DNA of 48,617 nucleotides from Lachnospiraceae bacterium. Lineage in GTDB: Bacteria; Bacillota; Clostridia; Lachnospirales; Lachnospiraceae. The notes below the pieces were generated by a model that was not told the DNA's origin, ran no database searches, and was given only the letters and a program-made list of their open reading frames with translations. The position numbers were made by a program, and so were the translations under genes. Location of the stretch: assembly GCA_022796795.1 (NCBI GenBank), contig JAAWJI010000030.1, positions 1-48,617 of the forward strand, written 5' to 3'. Below are positions 27,867 through 36,454 of the stretch, one piece after another (positions within the stretch are counted from its first letter, which is position 1; every line of letters begins with the position of its first letter).

Positions 27867-28811
27867 TTAAATAATCCCCGCCCCCTTCAGCAGCACAATT
27901 CCCACCGGAACCGTCACAATGCACAGCGACAGGGTAGCTACCACAATCCCTGCCGCCGTGTCTTCATCTCCGCCCAGCTTTTTTGTCACAATATAAGCAT
28001 TCAGAGCCGTGGGCACAGACAGCATTACATAAATAGTCACCACCTCCTGGGCGTTAAAGCCCAGGAAAATAGCCAAAGGCACAAAGAGCAGGGGCTGCAA
28101 AACCACCTTCACAATGGCTGCCTTCATGGACAGCCAAAATTCCCGGACAAACTCTCCGAACCGGATGGAGGCCCCGATGAACAGAAGGGCCAGGGGCATG
28201 GAAATGGCTCCTAGGTCGCTCAGGGCCTCGTGGACAGCTCCGGGAAGCCTCCACCCGAAAAAGGAGAAGGGCAGTCCCAGCAGTACCGCCAGGATCAGGG
28301 GATTTTTCAGGATGTCCAAAAGCAGCTTTTTCATGTTAATTTTGTGCCCCTCCTGACTATACCAGGACAGCACCACCACGCCCAGGATATTATACAGAGG
28401 CACCACAAAGGTAATCACCAGCACCGTACAGGGAACCATGGCCATCTGCAAAATATTCTGGGTAATGGGGATTCCCACATACACATAATTTCCCCGAAAC
28501 GCACTGTGGATAAAGGCTCCCCGCTTGGACCTGTCCGGGCACAGCTTCACGGCCAGCAGCCAGATCCCCAAAAATCCCGCCAGGGTCGCCAGCATGATAA
28601 AGGAGATGAATTTCACATTTGTCATGTTGTGGAAATCACTTCCAGACACATCCTGAAACATGCGCACCGGAAGGGCGCAGTAATAAACCAGGGAGGTTCC
28701 CATACTAATAAAGTCCTCTGTGATCAGGCCGATCTTTTTCAGGAAAACTCCTGTTAAAATCAAAAGAAAAATCGGAAGGATTGTATTTAGTCCGAATAGT
28801 AATTCGCTCAT
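27867..28811 (-). CDS. AEC family transporter
   Basis: An auxin-efflux-carrier-type membrane protein, 314 residues with about ten transmembrane helices in two inverted halves. Bacterial members include malate and other organic-acid carriers such as MleP. The start LLFGLNTILPIFLLILTGVF and the end IVVATLSLCIVTVPVGI are typical. GTGGAG lies seven bases before the ATG. It starts only 21 bp after the 50-residue gene and so may belong to the larE-larC unit. A carboxylate such as lactate as substrate would suit that neighbourhood, but that is inference. Confidence 0.88.
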   Translation of the reverse strand: MSELLFGLNTILPIFLLILTGVFLKKIGLITEDFISMGTSLVYYCALPVRMFQDVSGSDFHNMTNVKFISFIMLATLAGFLGIWLLAVKLCPDRSKRGAFIHSAFRGNYVYVGIPITQNILQMAMVPCTVLVITFVVPLYNILGVVVLSWYSQEGHKINMKKLLLDILKNPLILAVLLGLPFSFFGWRLPGAVHEALSDLGAISMPLALLFIGASIRFGEFVREFWLSMKAAIVKVVLQPLLFVPLAIFLGFNAQEVVTIYVMLSVPTALNAYIVTKKLGGDEDTAAGIVVATLSLCIVTVPVGIVLLKGAGII

Positions 28812-28832
28812 AACTCTGCTCCACTTTGTACT

Positions 28833-28985
28833 TTATTTTCCCTGGGATTTAAGGATGCGTTGTTTTCTCTTCAGTACAAAAAGAATCACGCCGGCAAATT
28901 CAACTCTCTTTTCAGCCTCCTGAATCCTTGCAATCTCCTTTTGCAACTGCACAGACGTGAGTCTTCCCTTTTTAATCCATATCAT
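28833..28985 (-). CDS. 50-residue basic protein of unknown function next to the ATPase
   Basis: The frame reads MIWIKKGRLTSVQLQKEIAR, then a helical stretch (IQEAEKRVEFAG) and a hydrophobic-basic tail (VILFVLKRKQRILKSQGK). It is preceded by GAGGA eight bases from the ATG, starts 10 bp after the ATPase stop, and is separated by 21 bp from the next gene. Good ribosome site, tight spacing and sensible composition argue that it is real. It occupies the place where PtuB-type HNH nucleases follow PtuA-like ATPases, but has no Cys or His and cannot be a nuclease. A regulator, toxin or partner of the ATPase is possible; function is unknown. Confidence 0.6.
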   Translation of the reverse strand: MIWIKKGRLTSVQLQKEIARIQEAEKRVEFAGVILFVLKRKQRILKSQGK

Positions 28986-28995
28986 ATCTGTTTCC

Positions 28996-30252
28996 TCAGA
29001 CCAGCTCTAACTCCATTCTGGCATTTTTCACTTCCGTATTATCCGCTCCGAATAAATTCGCCATTTGATCCACAATTTTAGCAGCTACATGATAATCATC
29101 CCTGTTTAGCGCCTCCTCAAAACTACAATACATTTTTCGCAGCTCTGCCAGCCTTCCGCTGCTTCCCTGACGAAGCTCCAGAACATCTTCAACAGAATAT
29201 GCATACGCATCCGGAAGATATTGGATTTCCTGATCTTCCTTAATCCGGATTAAGTTTCCCCTTTTGCAGGATGCTATAATAATGGCAGAATGAGTGGCTA
29301 TGATAAACTGTATATTGGGAAATGTCTCTTCCAAGACCTGAAGTACCTTCCACTGCCATTTGGGATGCAAATGCATATCGATCTCATCAATCAGTACAAT
29401 TCCCTTCGCCGTTTTCAAATCTTTTCGTTCCGGATTCAGCAAGGCCAGACGAAATGCCATGTCCATGGTCATCCACAGCAGCGACTGATATCCGGCGCTC
29501 AAATATTTCACCGGTATCTCCCTCCCCCGCTCACAATAGACCATATCCTCAAAATCCTCCGAATAGTAAATCTGCGGTCTTTCTTCCAACTCGCTCATTT
29601 TCTGCATAACTGTCGCAACGATCTCTTTAAATGCCTCATATTCTGATATGGATCTTTTTTTGCGATACTCTGCCATCTCCATTTTCAGGCACCAGTCCTT
29701 GATGCTTTTAATATCTTTGGAGCTGTCCAGACATCCAATATAGCCGCATCTCCTGTCATCCAGCTTGTTTTGGGATGCTTTTCCAAAATCCTCCCGCCGA
29801 AATTGAGTTACTCTGGCCGTACTGTGATAGCTGAATAGCGGCAGTTCACTCTTCGGATCATTCACAAGCTGTTTCACAAACACAGACCATTTTTTTGCGT
29901 TTGTTGAAGTCCTGGATTCTCCTGTCTCATCATTTCGTATACGCGTACATGTAAATTTTTCCTCTCCATTGCAGACAATACCCGTAATCACAACAGGGCG
30001 AAAATATTCCGTGAAATAAGATGCATCCCCCACACTCTTTTTCTCAAAACGCACATCTGTCTGAAATACGCCTCTGGCCGTCACCCCTTTGATCCCGGAA
30101 AAAAATCCGCCCAGAGAAATAATCAGCGCTTCCAAAATTGCCGTTTTTCCAACCCCGTTATCCCCTATCAATAAATTTATCCCTGGACAAAAGGATATTT
30201 CCATGTCCTTTATCCCCTTAAAGTTTTTTATCTCTACCGATTCAAAATGCAT
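28996..30252 (-). CDS. AAA/ABC-type ATPase resembling PtuA (Septu, retron-associated)
   Basis: A 418-residue SMC/RecF-like ATPase. Walker A is GDNGVGKT at 30-37, the ABC signature is LSAGYQ, Walker B is GIVLIDEIDMHLHP, and the switch histidine is in IIATHSAII. The first strands (FESVEIKNFKGIKDMEI) and the C-terminal helical part with LFGADNTEVKNAR match the ATPases of Septu and retron Ec78-type defence systems. There the ATPase works with an HNH nuclease PtuB, which is missing here. AGGAGGTGAGAGG precedes the ATG. It starts 20 bp after larC on the same strand and is visibly more AT-rich than larC and larE, so it may be an insertion. Assignment to defence is inference. Confidence 0.75.
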   Translation of the reverse strand: MHFESVEIKNFKGIKDMEISFCPGINLLIGDNGVGKTAILEALIISLGGFFSGIKGVTARGVFQTDVRFEKKSVGDASYFTEYFRPVVITGIVCNGEEKFTCTRIRNDETGESRTSTNAKKWSVFVKQLVNDPKSELPLFSYHSTARVTQFRREDFGKASQNKLDDRRCGYIGCLDSSKDIKSIKDWCLKMEMAEYRKKRSISEYEAFKEIVATVMQKMSELEERPQIYYSEDFEDMVYCERGREIPVKYLSAGYQSLLWMTMDMAFRLALLNPERKDLKTAKGIVLIDEIDMHLHPKWQWKVLQVLEETFPNIQFIIATHSAIIIASCKRGNLIRIKEDQEIQYLPDAYAYSVEDVLELRQGSSGRLAELRKMYCSFEEALNRDDYHVAAKIVDQMANLFGADNTEVKNARMELELV

Positions 30253-30272
30253 CCTCTCACCTCCTGACGCTT

Positions 30273-31463
30273 TTACAGCTCTTCCTTCACCCTCCGGTAC
30301 ACAGCAGAATAGCTCTTTCCGGTCTCCCGGGCCAGTCTCCTTACGCTCTCATACTCCGGATAGGCCCACAGCTCTCCGTCTCTCTCACAAAATTTCACCT
30401 GTACTGTCCCCAGACTGGTCTCCCGGGTCTCTAGTTCCCGGTTCAGCACGCTTCGGCTCATACGCTTCCTGCGGATACCAATGGTGGTGGTTTCCCGAAA
30501 GAGAATTTCCTCCAGCTTCCGTATGTCCGCCTCCTGGCAAAGAACGCTGATCTTATAGGCCGGTCGGCATTTCTTCATATATATAGGTGTAAAATACACG
30601 TCCCTGGCCCCTGCCTCCAAAAGGCTCTCCATGGCATAGCCCAGCATTTCTCCTGAGCAGTCGTCCACATTGCTCTCCAGTTCCCAGATTTCCTCCTGCT
30701 CTTCCGGTTCTACCAGCATGGCCCGCAGGATATTGGCCTGCTTAAAGTCTTTTTTTCCGGCTCCAATTCCGATTTTTTGGATAGTAAAAGACTGGATAGC
30801 CTCTTTCTCTCCCAGTGCCGCTGCAATAGCCGCGCCTGTGGGGGTCACCATCTCCCCCGGCTGGTCTGTCAACACCAAAGGCAGCTCATAATCCGCCGCA
30901 ATCTGCGCCACCGCAGGCACTGGCACCGGCAGCTTCCCATGCTGGCACCACACATGACCGCTTCCCTCATAAATACGGGATATGTAAACTTTTTCAATGC
31001 CCAAATCCTCCAGGCATACGGCCGTTCCCACAATATCTACAATGGAATCCACAGCCCCTACCTCATGAAAATGCACCTGCTCCATGGGCTTTTTGTGAAC
31101 CTTGCCTTCTGCCTGGGCCACCACCTGAAAAATCTCCAGGGCGCGCTTTCGCACGCCGGGCTGTAGTCCTGCATTCTCCAGAAGCATTCGAATATCTCCA
31201 TAGGTTCGATGTTCATGCCTATGTTCCCCATGTTCATGCCTATGCTCCCCATGTTCATGCTCTGTAAGCACCACGTCAAAATCACAGGCCTCCACACCGC
31301 ATTTTTGCACGCGGCCAATGCGAAGCTCATAGCCGTCCACACCCAGGGATCCTAGCGTCTCCTTTAATACCTGCTCTGAGGCTCCCAGATCCAGCAGCGC
31401 CGCCACCGTCATATCTCCGCTAATCCCGGAATAACATTCCAGATATAATGTTTTCTCACTCAT
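30273..31463 (-). CDS. larC: Nickel-pincer cofactor biosynthesis protein LarC
   Basis: LarC inserts nickel into the pyridinium-dithiocarboxylate precursor to complete the pincer cofactor of lactate racemase and relatives, using CTP. The start TLYLECYSGISGDMTVAALL is diagnostic. A histidine-rich linker (HEHGEHRHEHGEHRHEH, about 70-85) fits nickel binding. VHFHEVGAVDSIVDIVG and ESNVDDCSGEMLGY are conserved blocks. The protein is a single open frame of about 396 residues; in Lactobacillus plantarum larC is split by a frameshift. ATG 31463 is preferred (GGAG six bases before) over 31475. It follows larE by about 58 bp. Confidence 0.95.
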   Translation of the reverse strand: MSEKTLYLECYSGISGDMTVAALLDLGASEQVLKETLGSLGVDGYELRIGRVQKCGVEACDFDVVLTEHEHGEHRHEHGEHRHEHRTYGDIRMLLENAGLQPGVRKRALEIFQVVAQAEGKVHKKPMEQVHFHEVGAVDSIVDIVGTAVCLEDLGIEKVYISRIYEGSGHVWCQHGKLPVPVPAVAQIAADYELPLVLTDQPGEMVTPTGAAIAAALGEKEAIQSFTIQKIGIGAGKKDFKQANILRAMLVEPEEQEEIWELESNVDDCSGEMLGYAMESLLEAGARDVYFTPIYMKKCRPAYKISVLCQEADIRKLEEILFRETTTIGIRRKRMSRSVLNRELETRETSLGTVQVKFCERDGELWAYPEYESVRRLARETGKSYSAVYRRVKEEL

Positions 31464-31521
31464 GCTTGTCTCCATTTCTCTTTAAGCTCCGGCCCTACTC
31501 CCCTTTTGGGGCAGCTTCCTG

Positions 31522-32364
31522 TCATTTAAGCAGATTGCCAGATTTCTCCCCCAGATCCAGGGGCTCGTTCATACTTCCCATCCGGTATCCCTGCAGGTCT
31601 ACTGTCACATAGGAAAATCCCAGCCTTTTCAGTTCTTCCCGGATCTTCTCTCTGTTTTCCTTCCTCATCAGCACCGGCGCATATTCCTCCGGCACTTCCA
31701 GCCGGGCCAGGCTTCCATGGACCCGCACCCGCAGCTGTCCCCGGACTCCAAATTTTCGCAAATACTCCTCGGCCAGCTCCGTCATCCGAAGCTTTTCCGG
31801 CGTAATGGGCTCCCCATAGGCTACCCTTGATGCCAGGCAGGCCCCAGACTCCTTGTTCCAGGTGGGAAGACCGGCCTCCCAGGACAATTCCCGGATCTCT
31901 GCCTTGGAAAGACCGGCCCTTTGCAGGGGACTCTCCACACCCTGCTCCCTCACTGCCCGCATACCAGGCCTATAGTCTCCCTTGTCATCCATGTTGGAGC
32001 CCTCTATGACACAGGAAATACCGTGCCTGTTGGCAATCCTTCGGATTTCCGTCAAAATCGCCGTTTTACAGTGATAGCAGCGATCCGGCGGATTCTCGGC
32101 AAAGCCCGGAACCTGAAATTCGTCAAAGGCAAAGGCCACTCTTTTTATCCCGATCTTTTCTGCCAGAATGCGAGCCTCCTCCCCCTCCCGTTCCGGGTAG
32201 GAATGGGCAAGGGCAGTCACAGCCAAAGCGTGCTCCCCCAAAGCTTCGTGGGCTGCCCAGGCCAGATACGCCGAATCCACACCGCCGGAAAAGGCCACTG
32301 CCACTCCTTCCTTTTCCGCCAGATGTTTCAATAACTGCTCCTGTTTTTCTCTTGCTGTATTCAT
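31522..32364 (-). CDS. larE: ATP-dependent sulfur-insertion protein LarE
   Basis: LarE adenylates the cofactor precursor and donates sulfur. In Lactobacillus plantarum it sacrifices its own Cys176. This 280-residue protein has the PP-loop SGGVDS at 26-31 and a cysteine at position 176 in KESGACLASR, which points to the same sacrificial mechanism. A Cys pair in DRCYHCK (96 and 99) is an additional feature of the family. AGGAGAACAGATC precedes the ATG. It is upstream of larC and downstream of the mutase gene. LarA and LarB are not in the window, so they must be elsewhere if the cofactor is made. Confidence 0.95.
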   Translation of the reverse strand: MNTAREKQEQLLKHLAEKEGVAVAFSGGVDSAYLAWAAHEALGEHALAVTALAHSYPEREGEEARILAEKIGIKRVAFAFDEFQVPGFAENPPDRCYHCKTAILTEIRRIANRHGISCVIEGSNMDDKGDYRPGMRAVREQGVESPLQRAGLSKAEIRELSWEAGLPTWNKESGACLASRVAYGEPITPEKLRMTELAEEYLRKFGVRGQLRVRVHGSLARLEVPEEYAPVLMRKENREKIREELKRLGFSYVTVDLQGYRMGSMNEPLDLGEKSGNLLK

Positions 32365-32431
32365 GATCTGTTCTCCTGCAGGCTCGTCTCTGTTTATCAG
32401 CTTCTATTATATCTGCCTGTCTTTGTCGGTG

Positions 32432-34066
32432 TCAAGCTTGCAAAATAATCCCTGTCTGCAAAATCATGTCTTCCCTGTCTACTCTGTCCTCTGCCACCGC
32501 CAAAGGGTCTGTCTCAGAATTCAGATCCTTTTCCCTGGTCTCCTTATGAATTTTCACTTTTTGAAAGCCTGCCTTTCGCTCCTGGTACACGGTAAGCTTC
32601 GGCTCCTCCTTTGCCGGGCAGATCACCACCCGGGCCTCATCCTCCAGCCACAGCTCCAGCAGATCCTGCGGAAACCAGGTCTCCTCCTCCAGATAGTCCC
32701 GGTATCTCACCACCTGCCTTCCCTGAAACTTCATATCCGGATTCACCTGAAGTCCCCAGCGGATCTGATCCATTTTGTCCTGTTTGTCTGTGTCTGAAAC
32801 CACATAATGATTTTGGCTGGTCTCAAAACACCCGTACTCCTCATACAGCTCCTGCAAACGGTTCCACAGAGTTTTCCCCTCTGTTTTATAGGCGTCCGCC
32901 ATCTCCCAGATCAGCCCGCAGATCCCTACAGGCTCCGGTTCCCGTACATAGGCTCCCGCCAGATAAGAACGACTCTCCTCAAACCCAAAGATAAACCGAT
33001 TTTCCTCCCCTTGTTCCTCCAGGCAGGAAACAGCCCGCCCAATATAGTAAAATCCCGGAGGCGTCAGAATCACCTCCGCTTGGTATTTCCGGGCAATGCG
33101 ATCCACCATTTCCGTGCTGGTCACAGAGCGCACCACAATCGGCTGTTCTGGCAGGGTTCCCTTTTTGTCTCGTTCTCCAAGCAGATAGTCCAGCAAAAGA
33201 ACTCCCACCTGGTCTCCGGTGAGCACCACATATTCCTCCTTCTTTCTCACCGCCACACTCACCCGCTCTCCGGGCAAATCTGTGGCAAGCAGAAGATCCG
33301 CGCCCCTTTCCTCACACTGCCAAAGCCCCTGCATCAGGTTTTCCGGTTCACCTGGATCCAGATAGGAACAGGTGGAAAGGTCCTTGCCTGGCCGAACCTG
33401 CTCCGGCACCAGGCCAAGCTCCGTAACCTTCATATGCCGCAAGGCGCTGACCACACAGCAAATCCCTGCTCCATAAAGGGGCGTATACACTGCCCTTAGG
33501 TTCCCGGCCAATTCCCTGCGGACACGGCAGCCCAGGGCCGCCCTTAAAAAAGCCTTCAGTACCTGCTCCTCCATCCAGAGAATCTTTCCCTGCTCCCGGA
33601 GATTGTCAAAATCCTCCCCCGAAATCTGTGGCCAGTTCCCAGGGTTCTCCCGGACACAGCCAAGCAGCTCCTTTGCCTGATTTTCCATAATCCGGCTGCC
33701 GTCCGCCCCGTAAATCCTGTATTCTATATATTCCGCCTGGTCATAGCCAGAAGAAATGCCGATTCCTAAATCACAGCCCAGATATCTGACCGCAAAGGAG
33801 GGCACGGGCAGGGGAACAGCCTTTGGATATATCCAGACCTGACACCCCTCCAAAGCCAGGATGCGGGCCGTCTCCCTAGCAAATTTCTCCGCACGCCTGC
33901 CAGAATCAAAGGTAATGGCCACTCTGGCCCACTCCTTCAGATGGTATTGCTTCTTCTGATAGAGAAGGATTCCTCTCCCAATTTCCCGCGCAATTTGCAG
34001 ATTCCTCTTCTGGTCCTCTTCTCCCAAAACAGCTCTGATGCCGCCGATCCCCAATGTCAGCTCCAT
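32432..34066 (-). CDS. Phosphohexomutase-family protein with degenerate active site
   Basis: The fold is that of phosphoglucomutase/phosphomannomutase: N-terminal LGIGGIRAVLG (for GTSGLRG-like), VYTPLYGAG at 193-201 and FGFEESRSYLAG in the sugar-binding loop. Yet the catalytic serine loop (normally TASHNP) reads SSGYDQ at 105-110, with Gly in the serine position by alignment to the EY anchor. The metal loop (normally DPDADR) reads DLPGER at 263-268, losing two aspartates. Catalysis of the normal reaction is therefore unlikely. At 544 residues the domain architecture is complete. Start is ATG 34066 behind GGAGG; the longer frame to 34126 lacks a ribosome site. It precedes larE on the same strand. 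It may be a regulatory pseudoenzyme or have a new activity. Confidence 0.8.
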   Translation of the reverse strand: MELTLGIGGIRAVLGEEDQKRNLQIAREIGRGILLYQKKQYHLKEWARVAITFDSGRRAEKFARETARILALEGCQVWIYPKAVPLPVPSFAVRYLGCDLGIGISSGYDQAEYIEYRIYGADGSRIMENQAKELLGCVRENPGNWPQISGEDFDNLREQGKILWMEEQVLKAFLRAALGCRVRRELAGNLRAVYTPLYGAGICCVVSALRHMKVTELGLVPEQVRPGKDLSTCSYLDPGEPENLMQGLWQCEERGADLLLATDLPGERVSVAVRKKEEYVVLTGDQVGVLLLDYLLGERDKKGTLPEQPIVVRSVTSTEMVDRIARKYQAEVILTPPGFYYIGRAVSCLEEQGEENRFIFGFEESRSYLAGAYVREPEPVGICGLIWEMADAYKTEGKTLWNRLQELYEEYGCFETSQNHYVVSDTDKQDKMDQIRWGLQVNPDMKFQGRQVVRYRDYLEEETWFPQDLLELWLEDEARVVICPAKEEPKLTVYQERKAGFQKVKIHKETREKDLNSETDPLAVAEDRVDREDMILQTGIILQA

Positions 34067-34153
34067 TGCAGTATTTCCTCCATTTTTGTCGCTCACATTT
34101 ATTTTGTCCGGTTTCTGACAGCTCATGCATATTGGAAGGAAGAATTAAGCAAA

Positions 34154-34188
34154 GGAGACCGGAACCCATGTGCGGCATTCCGGTCTCC
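34154..34188 (-). terminator. Terminator after fucU
   Basis: GGAGACCGGAA and TTCCGGTCTCC form a perfect 11-bp stem with a 13-base loop. The minus strand continues TTTGCTTAATTC, a moderately U-rich tail. It separates fucU from the mutase-lar genes. Confidence 0.7.
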
Positions 34189-34212
34189 CTATAGTCCTAT
34201 TTGCGATTACTA

Positions 34213-34653
34213 TTACTCTACTACAACGCCCTTTTGCAGCATAATGTTGGCGTACAGCGCCTTCTCACTGGTGGCAATAATAGCATAGGCTGTCTTTGCC
34301 TCCTCATAAAAGGCGAAGCGCTCAATATTTCCCACGCAGGCAGCGCCTCTCTCATCATGCTTTGCAACGATCTCTTTATATGTATCCCAGATAGGCGTCT
34401 CCACAGTATCCCCGGGCATCACCTCCATGAGATTCACCGGACACTCCACATAGGTGTCCAGAGGAAACAGCTGCAAAATCGCATCCAGCAGCTCCGGCAC
34501 TCCATGGCCGTCGCAACGGATCACAATGGCGTTCTTCCCCATGGTTTCTGCCGGGAAATTTCCATCGGAAATCACCAGGCGGTCGCTGTGTCCCATTTCA
34601 CACAGCACCTTCAAAAGCTCCGGGGATAAAATCTGCGGGATTCCTTTTAACAT
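34213..34653 (-). CDS. fucU: L-fucose mutarotase (RbsD/FucU family)
   Basis: FucU interconverts the alpha and beta anomers of L-fucose; the related RbsD does so for ribose pyranose/furanose. The 146 residues begin MLKGIPQILSPELLKVLCEMGHSD, with the catalytic His22 in EMGHSDRLVISDGNFPA, the FucU pattern. AERFAFYEEAK-like NIERFAFYEEAKTAYAI is the conserved C-terminal element. AGGAGGTACAAGAAC precedes the ATG. It stands alone between the SGNH hydrolase gene and the terminator. No other fucose catabolic gene is in the window. Confidence 0.9.
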   Translation of the reverse strand: MLKGIPQILSPELLKVLCEMGHSDRLVISDGNFPAETMGKNAIVIRCDGHGVPELLDAILQLFPLDTYVECPVNLMEVMPGDTVETPIWDTYKEIVAKHDERGAACVGNIERFAFYEEAKTAYAIIATSEKALYANIMLQKGVVVE

Positions 34654-34736
34654 GTTCTTGTACCTCCTGTACTTTTATAATATCACTGCCGCCAGTCTGT
34701 TTTCTCCGGACAGAGCAGCTGACAATCTCTTTTTTG

Positions 34737-36368
34737 TTATTTTCTTCTGCGCAGCAGATATACTGTCGCCACAATCGCTGCCAATACCATCACTCCTGCA
34801 GCCGCCAGTAAAATTAAAAATATGGGGTGTTGCCCGGAATTGGATTTCACCTGCACTTTTGCCGGCTCTTCCACCTTCTTTTCATCCAGGTCTTTCCTGG
34901 CAGCCTCCTCCGCAGCCTGTCTGAGTGCCAGCGCCGCATCCTGCTCCAGCTCCTCTGCAGATCCTCCCTCAGGAGTCACTGTCACATGGTACGTTTTTCT
35001 CGCCTCGTCCTGCACCATATCATACATCTCGTTGCGAAGCCTGATGTCCTCTTCCTTCCAGTCTTCATAGGCCTCCTTCATCTGCGCCATGGTATGGGTA
35101 GGTTCCGCCATGGTGGCAAACCGCACAATTTTACGGTATTGGGCGGAATTCTCATGCCACTTCTGGTTCTGCAGCTCCACAAACTGCATCATCATCTGCT
35201 GAGGATTGGCCTCAGGCACGGCCAGATTCACACCTGCTGCCAGCTCTGCTCCGGAGTAGACTCCCACCTCCTCCTTATCCATGGCGATCCTGTAGGACCC
35301 GTCCTCCTCCAGTCCCTGAATCTGCAAGATCTCCTGGTTCAGCTCTCCCACCAGATCAAAAAGCTGATCAAACTCCTGGAATTCAAAGGTCATAGCCATG
35401 GGCAGGCATTCCGGCTTCCAGTTCCAGCACAAGCCCTTTTCTCCCCGGTAAAAATCCGTGACCTCTCCCTTTTTGCTCTCAGTTTCCCCATCCTGGGAAA
35501 TCAGAAGCTCCGAAACTGTAGGGTCAGCGCCCTGAGCCTTCAGAATGTGGTAGGCCATAACCATTTGTCCCATGGCATTGGGATGCACGCAGTCCCATAC
35601 GGTCAGCGTGTTATCCGTGCTCTCCTTCTGGATCTCCTGGGTCAGCTCCAGCATGGGTGTGTGCAGATCTACATAGTGGACCCCCCACTCCTGAGTTTTT
35701 ACTGCCAGCTGTTCCGAATATTCGGTCAGCGCATTGTCCGTCATCCGGTATGGATTGCCGTTTGCATCAAAATTGGCCGAGCAAGTCTGATCATAGGGAG
35801 TAGGCGCAAGCACCAGAATATCCTCCCCTTTCAGCCCGTCCTCCTTAAGACGCTCCACAAGGCGGCCCATATTGGCTATATAGGTTTCCGTAGATACTCC
35901 CTGGAGCGCCTCGTTCATCCCCAGCATAATAACCGCTTTTCCCAGATTCTGGAATGCGGGATCCCTGTCATAGATATCCAGAATATCGCTGGCCTTATAG
36001 GAGGATACCCCCAGATTACGGAATTCCACTTCCTGGTTCGGAAACCGGCTTAGATAATAGTTGTAGAGAAACTCCACATAATTAATGGAGCTGTATTCCA
36101 CATGGGTAATGCTGTCTCCGATAAAACCCACCACATCTCCCGCCTCATAAAATGTAAGGGGTTCCACAGACCCGGCCTTGCTTGTCTCCTCTTCAGGCTT
36201 TTCACCGTCCGCCTGGGATAATCCCTTGTCCACAGCTTCCATAAGACCCGACCCCGGTTTTCCTGATCCTGCCATCCTAATCTCTCCTGCCGCATCCGCT
36301 TGTCTCCCAACGCCTGCACACAGGCAGAGGACGCACAGCGCAGCCAGAAAACTTCTCTTTATCTGCAT
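34737..36368 (-). CDS. Membrane-anchored SGNH/GDSL hydrolase
   Basis: An exported esterase-like protein, 543 residues. A signal peptide (MQIKRSFLAALCVLCLCAGVG) fixes the start at 36368, with AGGA in front; the frame upstream is spurious. The SGNH domain spans about 75-290: block I GDSITH with Ser86, GMNEAL near block III, and DCVHPNAMG with the catalytic Asp and His. A second, helical region (about 320-490) of unknown function follows. The C-terminus has one transmembrane helix and a RRRK tail, placing the enzyme outside the cell, anchored at its C-terminal end. Deacetylation of wall or dietary glycans is the likely role. Confidence 0.85.
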   Translation of the reverse strand: MQIKRSFLAALCVLCLCAGVGRQADAAGEIRMAGSGKPGSGLMEAVDKGLSQADGEKPEEETSKAGSVEPLTFYEAGDVVGFIGDSITHVEYSSINYVEFLYNYYLSRFPNQEVEFRNLGVSSYKASDILDIYDRDPAFQNLGKAVIMLGMNEALQGVSTETYIANMGRLVERLKEDGLKGEDILVLAPTPYDQTCSANFDANGNPYRMTDNALTEYSEQLAVKTQEWGVHYVDLHTPMLELTQEIQKESTDNTLTVWDCVHPNAMGQMVMAYHILKAQGADPTVSELLISQDGETESKKGEVTDFYRGEKGLCWNWKPECLPMAMTFEFQEFDQLFDLVGELNQEILQIQGLEEDGSYRIAMDKEEVGVYSGAELAAGVNLAVPEANPQQMMMQFVELQNQKWHENSAQYRKIVRFATMAEPTHTMAQMKEAYEDWKEEDIRLRNEMYDMVQDEARKTYHVTVTPEGGSAEELEQDAALALRQAAEEAARKDLDEKKVEEPAKVQVKSNSGQHPIFLILLAAAGVMVLAAIVATVYLLRRRK

Positions 36369-36422
36369 ATAAATTCCTGACTTTCTATCAATTCTCACTC
36401 CACAGACAGTATACACGGAAAA

Positions 36423-36446
36423 GGGGCTCACCGCAAGGTGTGCCCC
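36423..36446 (-). terminator. Terminator after the DUF1002 gene
   Basis: GGGGCTCACC and GGTGTGCCCC pair around a four-base loop (GCAA on the plus strand) with one T-T mismatch. On the minus strand the stem is followed by TTTTCC, ending the hydrolase-DUF1002 operon before the SGNH gene. Confidence 0.75.
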
Positions 36447-36454
36447 AAAATCTG

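Noticed and set aside
34827..36053. 408-residue plus-strand frame opposite the SGNH hydrolase
   Set aside because: The minus-strand gene has a signal peptide, catalytic blocks and an anchor; the mirror frame has none of these.
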